From assembly GCF_964355755.1 (NCBI RefSeq), contig NC_092673.1, positions 17,181,001-17,245,000 on the forward strand: a stretch of 64,000 bases of DNA, written 5' to 3'. This document shows, piece after piece, positions 12,523 through 23,529 of this stretch. The DNA is from Antedon mediterranea (lineage: Eukaryota > Echinodermata > Crinoidea > Comatulida > Antedonidae). A program made the position numbers and the translations under genes. The notes beneath the pieces were generated by a model. It was given only the letters and a program-made list of their open reading frames with translations, had not been told where the DNA came from and did not search any database. The stretch's first letter is position 1. Each line of letters begins with the position of its first letter.

Positions 12523-13440
12523 TAATTCGTCACTTTGACGAATTATAGGTGATCATTTTTATCATTTTAATAAAATTAACATTTTTTAAACATGCATGTA
12601 CGTTAACATACGATCGTTCAAAGTTGATGTACGCCATCCTATGACATAATGCATATACACTTATAGTGCTGAGTTCTACCTATTATGTGTCATACAATAT
12701 GTACAGTATATACTGTATATCTATATACAGTGTAGCATAGGTGAAATTACGGGACTCATATCGTGTTCTAATTTTTTGGTATGATGGAATTTTCAAAATA
12801 AACTCGAAGATGACAATTTCGAAAGATAATGAATTGAGCAAATAAATATAAGGATTGGAAGAAAATTTGACACGTAGAAGCGCAATGCGCGGTCTTTGAA
12901 ATTTGTATAACTTTGACTAAAGAAATTTAAAAACTACTTTTTAACTTCAACTGGCCATATGATAACATCACAACATCCGATAGGCTTAATTTTAATATGA
13001 ATTCATATCTACATTTCATAAGCTTTCATAATAAATTATAATCTTCAAGGTCACCTTTAATTCTGAAGAGCTATAAGAAATTCAAATGTATGGTGTAGCT
13101 GAAATTACACGACCTAGGTTATTCAAGTTTTTACGCGTGATGACGTCATCAAAATAAAAATGTTGACAACTCATTAGAAGAATAATTAATTGAGCAAGCA
13201 CATACTAAAAGTTGTGCGAAAATCGGGCTCAAATAACGGAGATGCGCTCTATTGAATGTGATAACCCACACAAAAAGATAAAAATTCCTAATTTTTAAAT
13301 TCAAGTGGCCATTTGATGACGTCATACCATTTTGTACGTCTAATGTGTATATACATTTGTATCTACAACTTATTGGCTTCCATAATAAGTTAAAAAAATT
13401 GGGGGTCATCTGCCATTCTGAAGAGTTATATTCATTTTAA
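12523..13440 (+). repeat. ~355-bp diverged tandem repeat, two units
   Basis: Two units (about 12730-13088 and 13089-13440) share 'gaaattac' near the start, 'tgaattgagca'/'taattgagca', 'ggccat.tgat' and 'tctgaagag' near the end. An inverted relative lies at 46140-47005. A short hairpin 'aattcgtcactttgacgaatt' at about 12525-12546 marks the left edge; the same hairpin occurs near 61446-61468. No coding potential. Confidence 0.65.
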
Positions 13441-14400
13441 AAAGTCCTTATTTTTTACCATTTTTAGCACTTTTGTACAATTAGTGAGCGCATTTTGTCA
13501 TTTTTAACGTGCTCGTATAGCGTTATTTTAAGTCCGAATGGACTCAAAATTGGTGAATTTACTAAGGATTGTGAGTAGAATGTGGTTTATACATCAAATT
13601 TTATTTTTTACGCATTTTAAGAATCGTGCGCACAAAAACGCATTTTTGCGCAGTAATTTTTTGAAACGCGCAAATGGCCTAATTCATGCTCTAAATTGAT
13701 CAAAACCTAATTTTGCGCGTTTTTAATTTTTAACGCGCGATTTCACGTGCATGACCTTGAAACGCGCAACTTTTTATTTGCTAATATTTTTACCCTTGAC
13801 CTGAAGTTTACCTGTAGTGAATTTCATTAATATGTCATAATGAATTATGGAGATATGATTGATAATGTGATTTCAAAAAATGGCGTATAAATGACGTCAC
13901 GGATGAGTGATCACGCTGGAAAGCTCATTAGGATTAAGTTATTAGTGTAGGCCACTATGTAATTTCGTGTCATTTTTTTGTTAAAAGCAAAATTCCAGCT
14001 GATTTAGTGTCTTTAGTATGTAAAGTAATGAAAAAAATATGTTGCCATTTTTTTTAAAAAGCTTAAGGGTGTCAAATCCAAGATGGCCGCCAATACGTAA
14101 AATATCCAATAAATGTACCATATTGGACAAAGTAACACCCATTATGAATAATATTTTAAGTTCATATGGGTTCTCTGCTACATAAGAATTATTATAAACC
14201 TATATTCATTTGTATTCTGACATTTTGAATTTCAAAATGGCCGCCATTTTTTAAAAATTGATTAAATTTCTTATTAAAATATGTGCAAGTTATGACGTTG
14301 ATTGAAATCACATAAAATGATAGGCCTATGACAACAACATGGTGATTAACACAAAATGTTGACCATCAGGAGGTCTACAGTACTGACAGTACACTTCTTC
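13441..14400. other. Repeat-derived AT-rich stretch with CGCG-containing words
   Basis: The 13480-13770 part repeats 'gcgca' and 'acgcgc' words, much like 40630-40770. The 14030-14100 part is an inverted, diverged relative of 1730-1800. I see no gene. Confidence 0.45.
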
Positions 14401-14403
14401 ATA

Positions 14404-15475
14404 TTAAAACATCTCATAAACTTCTTCAGTTAAATGACAACTAACTCTGCCAAAGTCCTTCAATGAAATATTTCTAATCTTGAATGCGATACAGTAAGTT
14501 GACCTTCCTTCGTTCTCTACTACTGTATCCATCGAACTTCCACAGACTGATCTGCGTTCCCAACAACCTTGTTCAGAAACATATTGGCAAAATAACTGAA
14601 ATACCTCATTTCACAGGCAAATAATCTCTATAGGAGTCTTCTTTTACTTTGATAAGTTTGTCACCTGTATTCACCGTCATATATATTTTTTTGCCAATAT
14701 TCGTCTTTTTCTTAGGATTCCATATAGACAGTTTTCCTTCTACAAGACTTTTACCAATGCCTCAAACATTTTCTGTCCAATTTCATCATGCCATGGCCAA
14801 CAAACACCTTTGTGCGAATTGCAGCATTCTTCATTAATCGGGATATCATCTCTCTTCAAATGTTAACTAGATTTTGCCAGCTCTGATGAAATCATTAATT
14901 TGTGTTATTCCAATGATACCACGCTCAATGACCCTGATCAATTGATGTAAATCCAGCACGTCCCACACATACATGTCCTCTGATATACATATATAGGGAT
15001 ATAGTTTAACCACATCATTTAGATTTCGTCGACTCTCTGTATTCAAGTTAATATCTTTATGATCAGCCTCTTTCAAACAAAATGCTACTTCACTTTCTCT
15101 GTACTGTCTGCATTTGTAGAAGCAAGTTGTAGAGAGAAAGCAGAATTTGTGTGCTTTTGTCCTTTAGATATGTTTTCCATTTAAGATATTTGTGTCACTG
15201 GTTGTATAGGTAATACAAGTTCACAAAAGCACTTGCCTCAAAACTATTTTCACAATGCTACATGTCCAAAAGCCATGTAGTTCACCGGGTCGACATAATA
15301 ATTGCTTTTTGATGTCATCTCTGTCCACCTCCACTCATCTCGGGCAAGAGTCATCACCAGGCATTCTTGTCTTTCCCTAGTACATGAGTTTTTATACCAC
15401 AACCATGTGCACTCATCAAACCAGTGTATAATGCTGGTCTGTCTGTAGGGGGTACATATCTAATGAAATTGGTTG
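14404..15475 (-). pseudogene. Degenerate intronless gene of unknown family
   Basis: Read on the - strand, protein-like segments follow one another with frame changes between them. The first (15475-15270) includes WFDECTWLWYKNS and YYVDPVNYMAFGHVAL; another (15076-14867) includes LHQLIRVIERGIIGITQIND; a third (14856 to about 14620) includes CWPWHDEIGQKMFEALVK and, after a one-base shift, WNPKKKTNIGKKIYMTVN; the last (14601-14404) includes CGSSMDTVVENEGRSTYC and ISLKDFGRVSCHL. The mixed, tryptophan- and cysteine-containing composition is unlike the surrounding AT-rich noise. Several frameshifts and stops mean it is dead here. Lack of introns suggests a transposon, viral or retrocopied origin, but I do not recognise the family. 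Confidence 0.5.
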
Positions 15476-15547
15476 AGATTTTAGAAGATGAGAAGTAGGA
15501 GTTCATTCATTTACAAGGTTATTTATAGGCAGAGCTGTATCTGTATT

Positions 15548-17465
15548 TCCTTCAAGCTTCTGCCAAAAGTTGACAGGTTGAAAACTTACCAACCATACTG
15601 GTGACTATGGCCCTGAAGGTTCAGACATTGAATTACATAGCATTAACGCATTTATTATTTACCATATTTATACAGGATTTCACAATAAGGTATAAATGCA
15701 CTTGTTTTATATTGTGGTCCTGTCTCCGATCAAGTTTCAGTTTCATGAAAAGAAATGAGATCTGTAATTTAGAATCTATATATAAATTATGGTTAATTCT
15801 GACATAGCCGAGCACAATGGAAAAACTTTGGAACAAATTTCTGCCTTGGATACCTACCTGAACTATCTCAGGTGTACCGCAAAATGTAAAACAGTTTTCA
15901 CTATTACGATATTGTTCCATATTTCTATCTTAGGAATATATTATAAAGAGTTTTAAAACAAAATTTCTGATTCATCGGTAGATTTCAACTCAATTTCAAT
16001 TGTACGCGGTCAAAGTAATTTCCGGGTTCACGATGAGTTCACATGTTCACCTTGCAACTACCTGGTTTCAGTTAAGTTGGTCGTTAGTGGCTATAGCTAT
16101 TTTAGTTTTTTGTTTATTTTCGGATCGGACCGCGCGTGTGAAGGCACAGTGTAGTTAAAAAATAAAATCCCGATAGCCGAGTTTTATTGAGTAAGCTGGC
16201 AGGAATAACTGTAGGCTATTAGGGCCCATATTGCAAGCCGTCTAAAACATCTTCCTTCTTTGGCCGAAACGGCCTACACTGTCGCGGAAGTTAGTTTCAA
16301 AAGATGTTTAAATTAAATAATGTATTATGATGGTATTTATTTGAATAAACGCCTCCCCAATAAAACATCACTTTTAATAATAATCGCCTACACCCACCCA
16401 CCCCCCCCCCCCCTACCCAACTATCTAATAAACGCCCATCCACATTAATTATACACACAATATTGTATATACTATTTATAATAGAATTCATTACACTGTT
16501 AACTATAATTTACCAAGCATTTGTAATAATTTTTTACCACTTTTCATATCTATTAGAGGATTTTATTTGATTATAAGGTTACGATATTATTAAAACTAAA
16601 AAATCCCTCGAATAAGCATCTCCCTCAAATGAACTCTGCCTCCCCACCTCCGCCCTATAAAAACAATAAACACTATACTTTAAAATGTTATTAATCATCT
16701 AAGACACTGTGAAACAGAGTAGGTTTAGTTTTTCGAATGTCAAGTATTTTCAATAATGGTAACCGACAGAAAACGTACAAGGAGAACGTCCTTGTAAAAC
16801 CTTTTTACCCGAGTCATTATCATTCCGAGAACCTTCGTTTACACTTCCTAGAGGAGAGCGAGCAAACTAGAGGTCTAACCCTCTAGTTAGACGTAATTGT
16901 TGTTGAATATTTGATAAAAATTGTTAAGTTGTTCCATACTTTTGCAACTCCAACGTTGAACGATTATTTAATTTAATAGTCATAGTGGGGTATTATATAT
17001 CTGTTATATAGAGGACATTGACAACTTTAGCCTTATATTTACAATTTACAATCCTGTGAGAAGTGACAATTTTAGAATATTGTGTACAAACAACAATTTA
17101 TGCACATATATTTAAAAAAAAATTATTTAAAGAATTTAATTTTTAGTGGCGGCCATTTTGAAATCCAAGATGGCCGACAGATTATCGCTTTACATAGTTA
17201 GGATTGTATAATGGGTACAGTAATACCATCAAAACGGACTTGTTCCACATTCATAATTTATATTATTGGTGATATTCTGATTTTTAATAGGGTTATTTGA
17301 ATGTTGGCGGCCATCTTGAATTTGGTCCTTTAAATGTCTTTTGAAAAAATGGCAACATATTTTTTTTCATTCCTAATATTATCAAGATATGAAAAAAAGT
17401 CAAAGTTTGCTTTTAACAAAAAATATACACGACATTCATATAAACGACATACCAGCCTACACTAT
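15548..17465 (+). repeat. Right copy of the 1.9-kb direct duplication
   Basis: Collinear with 1-1889. Differences include a short extra stretch near 16560-16620 and a C-run at 16400-16412. It lies between the degenerate gene and the LTR retrotransposon, inside the pogo-like TIR pair, so it probably arrived as part of a mobile unit. Confidence 0.85.
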
Positions 17466-17552
17466 ATATTATTTGAAAGATATTCTGAAATTTTGGTAAT
17501 CATTGACATTAAACTTTTTGAGATAATTGTTACACAAAATAGTGTACAGAAA

Positions 17553-17999
17553 TGTCACGAACTCCTCTTACGTATGTTTCCGAGCGGTTGAAAATACTTT
17601 AGGAACTCCCTTGTGACATAAAAGTATACACACAAAATCCACAAAGTTGTAAAATAACTCAAAAACAAAGCTTTAATTTCAATCAACTTCAACTTTTAAC
17701 AATCCAGTAAGCACTTTAAACAACAGCTTCACAATGACTTTACAATATAACATCAAACCTCTAATCCAACAACCTTACAATAGTTTACATCCCTTTATAT
17801 ACAAGATGCTCCTATCCTTCTAGATCATTCTTTATACTTCTCATTATTACATGATTACAGTTTCTATTAATAGCACTTCTGGAATGTTCTTGATTGTTCT
17901 TATAATTATACATGGTTTCTTAAATCAAAACATCTTATTCTAGAATGTTCATGTAAATACTATGTTACTCTATATGTTAGGGAATGGTAATTTATTACA
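17553..17999 (-). repeat. 3' LTR of the Gmr1-like element
   Basis: 447 bp, equal in length to 23078-23524; no difference was found by eye. Flanked inside by the polypurine tract and outside by the TSD 'agaaa'. Confidence 0.96.
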
Positions 18000-18014
18000 C
18001 TCCCCCCTCTTTCT
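18000..18014 (-). other. Polypurine tract of the LTR element
   Basis: On the coding strand AGAAAGAGGGGGGAG directly abuts the 3' LTR, the position of the plus-strand primer in LTR elements. Confidence 0.85.
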
Positions 18015-18226
18015 GAGCTCAAAACTCTTCTTGGAGTTTTGAGGGGCAAGTATACACGGACGTGGCAAAATATAACATTTTCGACCTAGAAACCCTGTTT
18101 AATATATGAATATAAATTCAAACTACATTACGTGAAAACCAAATTCTCATTACAAACAAAATATAAGAAACAAGTAACTTATAAACATTAAAACCTATTT
18201 TGTCTATTTGTAAAGTAACCCTTGCT

Positions 18227-21200
18227 TTAAGTTAATGGTTTTCGTGACAATCCGTCAGCATTACCATTAGAAATACCCCTTCTATGTACAACAGTAAAGC
18301 AATAAGGTTGTAAATCAAGACTCCATCTAGTTAGTCTTTTGTTTGTCTCTTTCATTTCAACCAACCATTTGAGTGGTTGGTGGTCAGTAACTATCTTAAA
18401 TTTTCTGCCTAGTAGATAATATCGCAGACTTTCGACAGCCCATTTTATAGCTAAACACTCTTTCTCTATAGTTGCATAATTCTGTTCCCTTGGGAACATC
18501 TTACGACTAAGATACAATACTGGATGGTCAGTACCATCAGGGCCTAGTTGACTAAGTACTGCACCTAACCCTCGATCTGACGCATCTGTTTGCAGTATAA
18601 ACTCTGCATTAAAATCTGGGTTTCGTAACACAGGGTCGGAACATAACGCCTGTTTTAACTTTACAAGTGCATCTTCGCACTCAGGCGTCCATTTGATTTT
18701 ATCTGGATGTTTTTTTCCCGTCAGATCAGTTAGAGGTGCTGCAATGTCAGCATAATTAGGAATAAACTTTCGGTAGTATCCTGTCAGGCCAAGAAAAGAT
18801 TTAACATCCTTCTTAGTTTTAGGTTGTTCCCAACCTACTACCGCTTCTACCTTAGTCTTTTGAGGACGTATCATTCCCTCTCCAACTACATACCCTAAAT
18901 AATGCACTTTACTATGTGCGAAACTACATTTTGCAGGTTTGACTGTCAGATTAGCTTGCTTGAGGGTCCGAAAAATGTCCCTAAGATGATGGATATGACT
19001 TTCCCAGTCTGGACTAAATATTACCAGATCATCCATATAAGCTGCTGCATAAGATTCTTTCTTGCGCAAAAGTTGATCCATCATTCTTTGAAACGTTGCA
19101 GGAGCCCCATGCAAGCCAAATGGTAAATACTTAAATTGGTACAAACCCATTGGTGTTGAAAAAGCAGTATATGGTTTTGACCGTTCAGTTAATGGAACCT
19201 GCCAGTAACCTTTACATAAATCTAACTTTGTTATAAATTTAGCAGGACCAACCCTGCCTATTATTTCATCTATTCGAGGCATTGGATATGCATCAAACTT
19301 GCTCAAGCTATTCACTTTTTTGTAATTTACGCAAAAGCGAGCTGTACCGTCTGGCTTTGGTACCATGATATAAGGAGAGGACCAGGGACTGTGAGACTCT
19401 TCTATTACCCCAAGTTCCAACATAGATTCTATCTCTTTCTTTACTTTGCTTAACTTAGCCTGAGGAATTGGATAAGCTCTTAATCTAACTGGGTGTACCC
19501 CTAGGTTCATTTCAATATCATGCTTTATTACAGTAGTTTTTCCTGGCTTATCCTGTAACACTGAGTCAAATTCAGAAAACACCTCCGCTAAATCTGAAAG
19601 CTGAGATTCATCTAATCCTTTACCAGAATCTAAGGTTAAATTGGAACTAGAAATATTTGACCACGAAATGTCCTTATCTTGACCCTCGTCTTGTCCCGTT
19701 ACATCATTTATAGCCAGCATAAGCTCAATAGTTCTACGATGAAATTGTTTTAAAAGATTTATGTGGTAGACTTTTGACTTTTTCCGTTTATCATTAGTTT
19801 CCACCTCATAGTTTACTGGACCTAGTTTCCTTAAAACCTTGTAAGGACCTTGCCATTTTGCCTCTAATGCATCGTTACTAGATGGTAAGAGTAATAGGAC
19901 TTCATCACCTGGACTAAATTCTCTACAAACAGATTTCTGATCATATTTTTGTTTTTGCTTTGTTTGGGATAGTTCAATGTTTTCCTGGACTAGATCTTTC
20001 ATTGAAGTTAACCTATCTCTCATTTTAACAACGTGTGAAACCACACTTTGAGGACCTGTCACCGTGCCTGTCCACATTTCTTTCATTATATCAAGTGGAC
20101 CTCGTACCTTCCAACCATACAATAATTCAAATGGAGAGAACCCAGTTGACTCCTGCGGTACCTCCCTATAAGCAAATAATAGGTACGGAAGCAATTTATC
20201 CCATTCTCGGGGATCATCCTGAACAAATTTTCTAATCATAGTCTTGAGGGTGCCATTAAATCTTTCCACTAATCCATCGGTTTGTGGATGGTAGGGAGAA
20301 GTAGTCAAGCCCTTAATTGAAAGTAACTTATAAATTTGACTCAACAACTTAGAGGTAAAGTTAGAGCCTTGATCGGTTAAAATTTCTGTTGGTACCCCTA
20401 CCCTGGAAAATAATTTAATCAACTCATCTGCTATCTTTGGAGCTTCAATACTTCTCAGTGGGATAGCCTCAGGATATCGAGTTGCATAATCACATATAAC
20501 CAAGACATATTTATTTCCTGTCTTACTCCGTGCTAGTGGACCAACAATGTCCATAGCGATTCGGCGGAATGGTTCACTGATTATTGGCATAGGAATCATC
20601 GGGGCCTTCAATTTAGTTTTATACTTTGAAGTTTTCTGACAACTCTCACAAGTGTTGCAATATTCAGTCACATCCTTTCTAATACCAGGCCAAAAGAATC
20701 TCTGCTTTATCCTATCTAATGTCTTTTTCCTACCTAAATGACCTGCCAAAGGAATATCATGTGAGACTTTCAATACACTATTACGGCAAGGGTATGGAAC
20801 TACTAATTGCTCTATTGGTTCTGTCTGGTGTTTAGTGAAAACCTGCCTAAATAAAATTCCATCCTTACAGACTATCTTTATAGTGTCATCATCTTTCTGT
20901 ACTAACATCTGTTCTCGAAGTGAAATTAAAGTTCTATCCTTAACCTGATAATCCTTAATTTTATCTCTGCCAATATCTAAAATGTCTAATTCACTATCTT
21001 GGCTACATTGAGCTTCCTTTGTTTTTGCAAACTCTTTCCTAACTTTTCGTTTCTCACTTCTGGTTTTATGAACTTTTTCCTTGGGAGGGTTGTTACTGAG
21101 TATTTGGCCATCTAAATGTCCAAATTCTTCTTGAAAATTAACCACATCATCTAACTGACGTGAAATAACTCCAGAAGCTTTTTCCGACTTTAATTCGTTT

Positions 21201-22714
21201 TCCTCTCTTAGTTTTTCTTTTCTAGCATGATCTCTAGTGGCAACAAAACTATGCCTATCATGATTCTTATTCCCCTTCCCTAATAAGTCTCCAAATTTAG
21301 GAAAGTCCCTACCAAGAATTACATCTCTTGGTAAATCGCTGCAAACGCCAACCAACAAATTATGGTCTTCGTTATTAACCTTAATATTGACAAATGCAGT
21401 GGGATAGGCTTGGACATGGTCATGGACGCACCTGCATGTAATTTTAGCTTGCTCCGCGCGATTAATTTTCTTAGCCGCTACTAAATCAGAATGAACAAGT
21501 GTCATATCACATCCAGAGTCTATCAAAATTTCACAATCACATCCTTCAACTAGGCCTCTACAAACGTAAGGTGTACATGGTTTTGAAACAGTATCTGTCT
21601 TTGTCGACAAAAAGCCATCCTTACTGCGACAAAATCGTTCAATATGGCCTACTTTTTTGCACCGTCTACAAACGAGAGGTTGTCTAGCGTCAGATTGTGA
21701 TTTATGAAAGTTATCAGGGGGATTATTATTACCCTTACTGTCAACTTCAGGAGTGCCTTTCACTGTTTTCTCCTGGTTGTTTCTATTTTCGTGTTTTCTA
21801 TTTTGAAACTTTTTCTCAAAATCGATACCTTTTCTAGCTTGAAAATAATTATCTGCTAATTCTGCAGCATTTAATCCAGAATCTGGTTTATGTTCTTTAA
21901 CCCAAATTTGTACCCCTGTGGGCATAATATCTATTAATTGCTCTAAAATAACAATTTCAGCTAAATCATCTTTGCTTTTATCAGCAGGCCTAGCCCACTT
22001 AGTAAATAAGTCTTTCAACCTAACATACATTTCTCTATAACTTTCTTCACTTTTCTTTTTAATTGACCTAAACCTTTGTCTATATGTCTCTTCAGTTATG
22101 TCATACCTTTGTAATATTGCTTTCTTCACTATGTCGTACTGGTTACTTTCTGTCACTGGTAGTGATGCATAGGCTGCTCTTGCTTTGCCTGTCAAATGTG
22201 GTATCAGTTTTACTACCCAGTGTTCTTTTCGCCACTCATAGGTGTTAGCAATTCGTTCAAACGTAGTGAGATAATTTTCAATATCATCACTATCAGAAAG
22301 TTTTGCAATCTGAACTTCCTTCAATCTCATTATGTCTTTTAATCGTTTCTCCTCACTGTCCTTTTGCTTATCCATTAACGCCATTACTAATGCTTGCTGT
22401 TTCTCCATATCTTCCCTACGTAAACGTTCTTGTCTGTCCATCATCTGCTGCATCATAAGATTCTGCTGTTGCATTTGTTGCTGCATTTGCTGTTGCATTT
22501 GCTGTTGCATTTGCTGTTGCATTTGCTGCTGCATCAACAACAAAAAATCTTTTGAAAATGAGTCAGCCCCTGTAGGGTTATGTCCACTGGTTGGTCCAGA
22601 CTCTTCTGCCTGTTGTTCAGGTTGTACTGATTGAACTGATTCTACATCTGAATCAGTTTCATCGCCGCCGCTGTATTCTCTACCGGATCTTGTTGTTGAT
22701 TGTTTATCAGCCAT
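18227..22714 (-). CDS. Gag-Pol polyprotein, Gmr1-type (integrase before RT/RNase H)
   Basis: An uninterrupted 1495-residue ORF. Order: acidic N-terminus; Met-Gln-rich coiled segment (61-90, six MQQQ units); gag core (about 130-300); CCHC knuckle C349-C352-H357-C362; aspartic protease with D399-S-G; integrase zinc module (H652, H659, C689, C692); integrase core D722, D781, E817 (DDx35E) and a GPY-type motif near 954-960; then reverse transcriptase with D1165 and YMDD at 1226-1229; RNase H with D1377, E1417/E1419, D1444 and D1487. All catalytic residues are present. Most Ty3/gypsy elements have RT-RNase H before integrase; the reverse order with gypsy-like sequences is the Gmr1 hallmark. Gag and pol are in one frame, so no frameshift is needed. 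The start is the first ATG after the primer site. Confidence 0.96.
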   Translation of the reverse strand: MADKQSTTRSGREYSGGDETDSDVESVQSVQPEQQAEESGPTSGHNPTGADSFSKDFLLLMQQQMQQQMQQQMQQQMQQQMQQQNLMMQQMMDRQERLRREDMEKQQALVMALMDKQKDSEEKRLKDIMRLKEVQIAKLSDSDDIENYLTTFERIANTYEWRKEHWVVKLIPHLTGKARAAYASLPVTESNQYDIVKKAILQRYDITEETYRQRFRSIKKKSEESYREMYVRLKDLFTKWARPADKSKDDLAEIVILEQLIDIMPTGVQIWVKEHKPDSGLNAAELADNYFQARKGIDFEKKFQNRKHENRNNQEKTVKGTPEVDSKGNNNPPDNFHKSQSDARQPLVCRRCKKVGHIERFCRSKDGFLSTKTDTVSKPCTPYVCRGLVEGCDCEILIDSGCDMTLVHSDLVAAKKINRAEQAKITCRCVHDHVQAYPTAFVNIKVNNEDHNLLVGVCSDLPRDVILGRDFPKFGDLLGKGNKNHDRHSFVATRDHARKEKLREENELKSEKASGVISRQLDDVVNFQEEFGHLDGQILSNNPPKEKVHKTRSEKRKVRKEFAKTKEAQCSQDSELDILDIGRDKIKDYQVKDRTLISLREQMLVQKDDDTIKIVCKDGILFRQVFTKHQTEPIEQLVVPYPCRNSVLKVSHDIPLAGHLGRKKTLDRIKQRFFWPGIRKDVTEYCNTCESCQKTSKYKTKLKAPMIPMPIISEPFRRIAMDIVGPLARSKTGNKYVLVICDYATRYPEAIPLRSIEAPKIADELIKLFSRVGVPTEILTDQGSNFTSKLLSQIYKLLSIKGLTTSPYHPQTDGLVERFNGTLKTMIRKFVQDDPREWDKLLPYLLFAYREVPQESTGFSPFELLYGWKVRGPLDIMKEMWTGTVTGPQSVVSHVVKMRDRLTSMKDLVQENIELSQTKQKQKYDQKSVCREFSPGDEVLLLLPSSNDALEAKWQGPYKVLRKLGPVNYEVETNDKRKKSKVYHINLLKQFHRRTIELMLAINDVTGQDEGQDKDISWSNISSSNLTLDSGKGLDESQLSDLAEVFSEFDSVLQDKPGKTTVIKHDIEMNLGVHPVRLRAYPIPQAKLSKVKKEIESMLELGVIEESHSPWSSPYIMVPKPDGTARFCVNYKKVNSLSKFDAYPMPRIDEIIGRVGPAKFITKLDLCKGYWQVPLTERSKPYTAFSTPMGLYQFKYLPFGLHGAPATFQRMMDQLLRKKESYAAAYMDDLVIFSPDWESHIHHLRDIFRTLKQANLTVKPAKCSFAHSKVHYLGYVVGEGMIRPQKTKVEAVVGWEQPKTKKDVKSFLGLTGYYRKFIPNYADIAAPLTDLTGKKHPDKIKWTPECEDALVKLKQALCSDPVLRNPDFNAEFILQTDASDRGLGAVLSQLGPDGTDHPVLYLSRKMFPREQNYATIEKECLAIKWAVESLRYYLLGRKFKIVTDHQPLKWLVEMKETNKRLTRWSLDLQPYCFTVVHRRGISNGNADGLSRKPLT

Positions 22715-23034
22715 ATTTTAAATCTGGATGAGGGTCTTGTTACTAGTTAATCGTAGTTACCGAGACGTTCACAAGTCTACTGTTCCAAATAAATAATGTA
22801 CTGTTCTTAAAACAATGTTTGTGTACTTACGATTAAACAAAACGTAGCACCACGGCTTCCGTAAAATATCTCAGTATCGTAAGTACCGCTTCCTCAAAAT
22901 ATCAATAAAAGTACAGTTGATCCTAAACAGCCACCAATCTATGGCAAAATACAGTAGATCAAACTGCTACCACAAAATATCACAACAGTACTGTAGATAA
23001 ATACACAGTTAAGTCGAACAGTAGATCGAAATAA

Positions 23035-23077
23035 CCGCTGCCACCAAATTAGGCTGAACACCGCTGCCACCAAATTA
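23035..23077 (-). other. Primer binding site, duplicated in tandem
   Basis: On the coding strand, TGGTGGCAGCGGTG (23072-23059) lies 5 bases after the 5' LTR and complements the CACCGCTGCCACCA 3' end typical of animal tRNA-Leu(AAG). The 17-bp block 'ccgctgccaccaaatta' occurs twice (23035-23051 and 23061-23077), 26 bases apart, so the second copy carries another primer-like sequence. The tRNA match is from memory of the tRNA family. Confidence 0.75.
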
Positions 23078-23524
23078 TGTCACGAACTCCTCTTACGTAT
23101 GTTTCCGAGCGGTTGAAAATACTTTAGGAACTCCCTTGTGACATAAAAGTATACACACAAAATCCACAAAGTTGTAAAATAACTCAAAAACAAAGCTTTA
23201 ATTTCAATCAACTTCAACTTTTAACAATCCAGTAAGCACTTTAAACAACAGCTTCACAATGACTTTACAATATAACATCAAACCTCTAATCCAACAACCT
23301 TACAATAGTTTACATCCCTTTATATACAAGATGCTCCTATCCTTCTAGATCATTCTTTATACTTCTCATTATTACATGATTACAGTTTCTATTAATAGCA
23401 CTTCTGGAATGTTCTTGATTGTTCTTATAATTATACATGGTTTCTTAAATCAAAACATCTTATTCTAGAATGTTCATGTAAATACTATGTTACTCTATAT
23501 GTTAGGGAATGGTAATTTATTACA
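23078..23524 (-). repeat. 5' LTR of the Gmr1-like element
   Basis: 447 bp; starts TGTAATAAATT and ends CGTGACA on the coding strand. Matches 17553-17999 throughout by eye. Confidence 0.96.
23317..23326 (-). promoter_or_regulatory. Candidate TATA box in the 5' LTR
   Basis: The coding strand reads TATATAAAGG about 200 bp into the 447-bp LTR, a usual position for the U3 promoter of LTR elements. No other core element was tested. Confidence 0.5.
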
Positions 23525-23529
23525 AGAAA

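Larger units (their letters stand above)
17553..23524 (-). mobile_element. Complete Gmr1-like Ty3/gypsy LTR retrotransposon
   Basis: A 5972-bp element on the - strand: 5' LTR 23078-23524, primer site, gag-pol 22714-18227, polypurine tract, 3' LTR 17553-17999. The LTRs begin TG and end CA on the coding strand and look identical over 447 bp. The 5-bp target duplication is 'agaaa' (17548-17552 and 23525-23529). Identical LTRs plus an uninterrupted ORF indicate a very recent insertion that may be active. The protein domain order (integrase before RT) places it with Gmr1-type elements of deuterostomes. Confidence 0.96.

Noticed and set aside
20035-20235. Small + strand frames inside the retrotransposon (also near 18902, 21499 and 22332)
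   Set aside because: They are antisense shadows of the intact gag-pol; the one at 22332-22634 is the complement of the MQQQ repeat.
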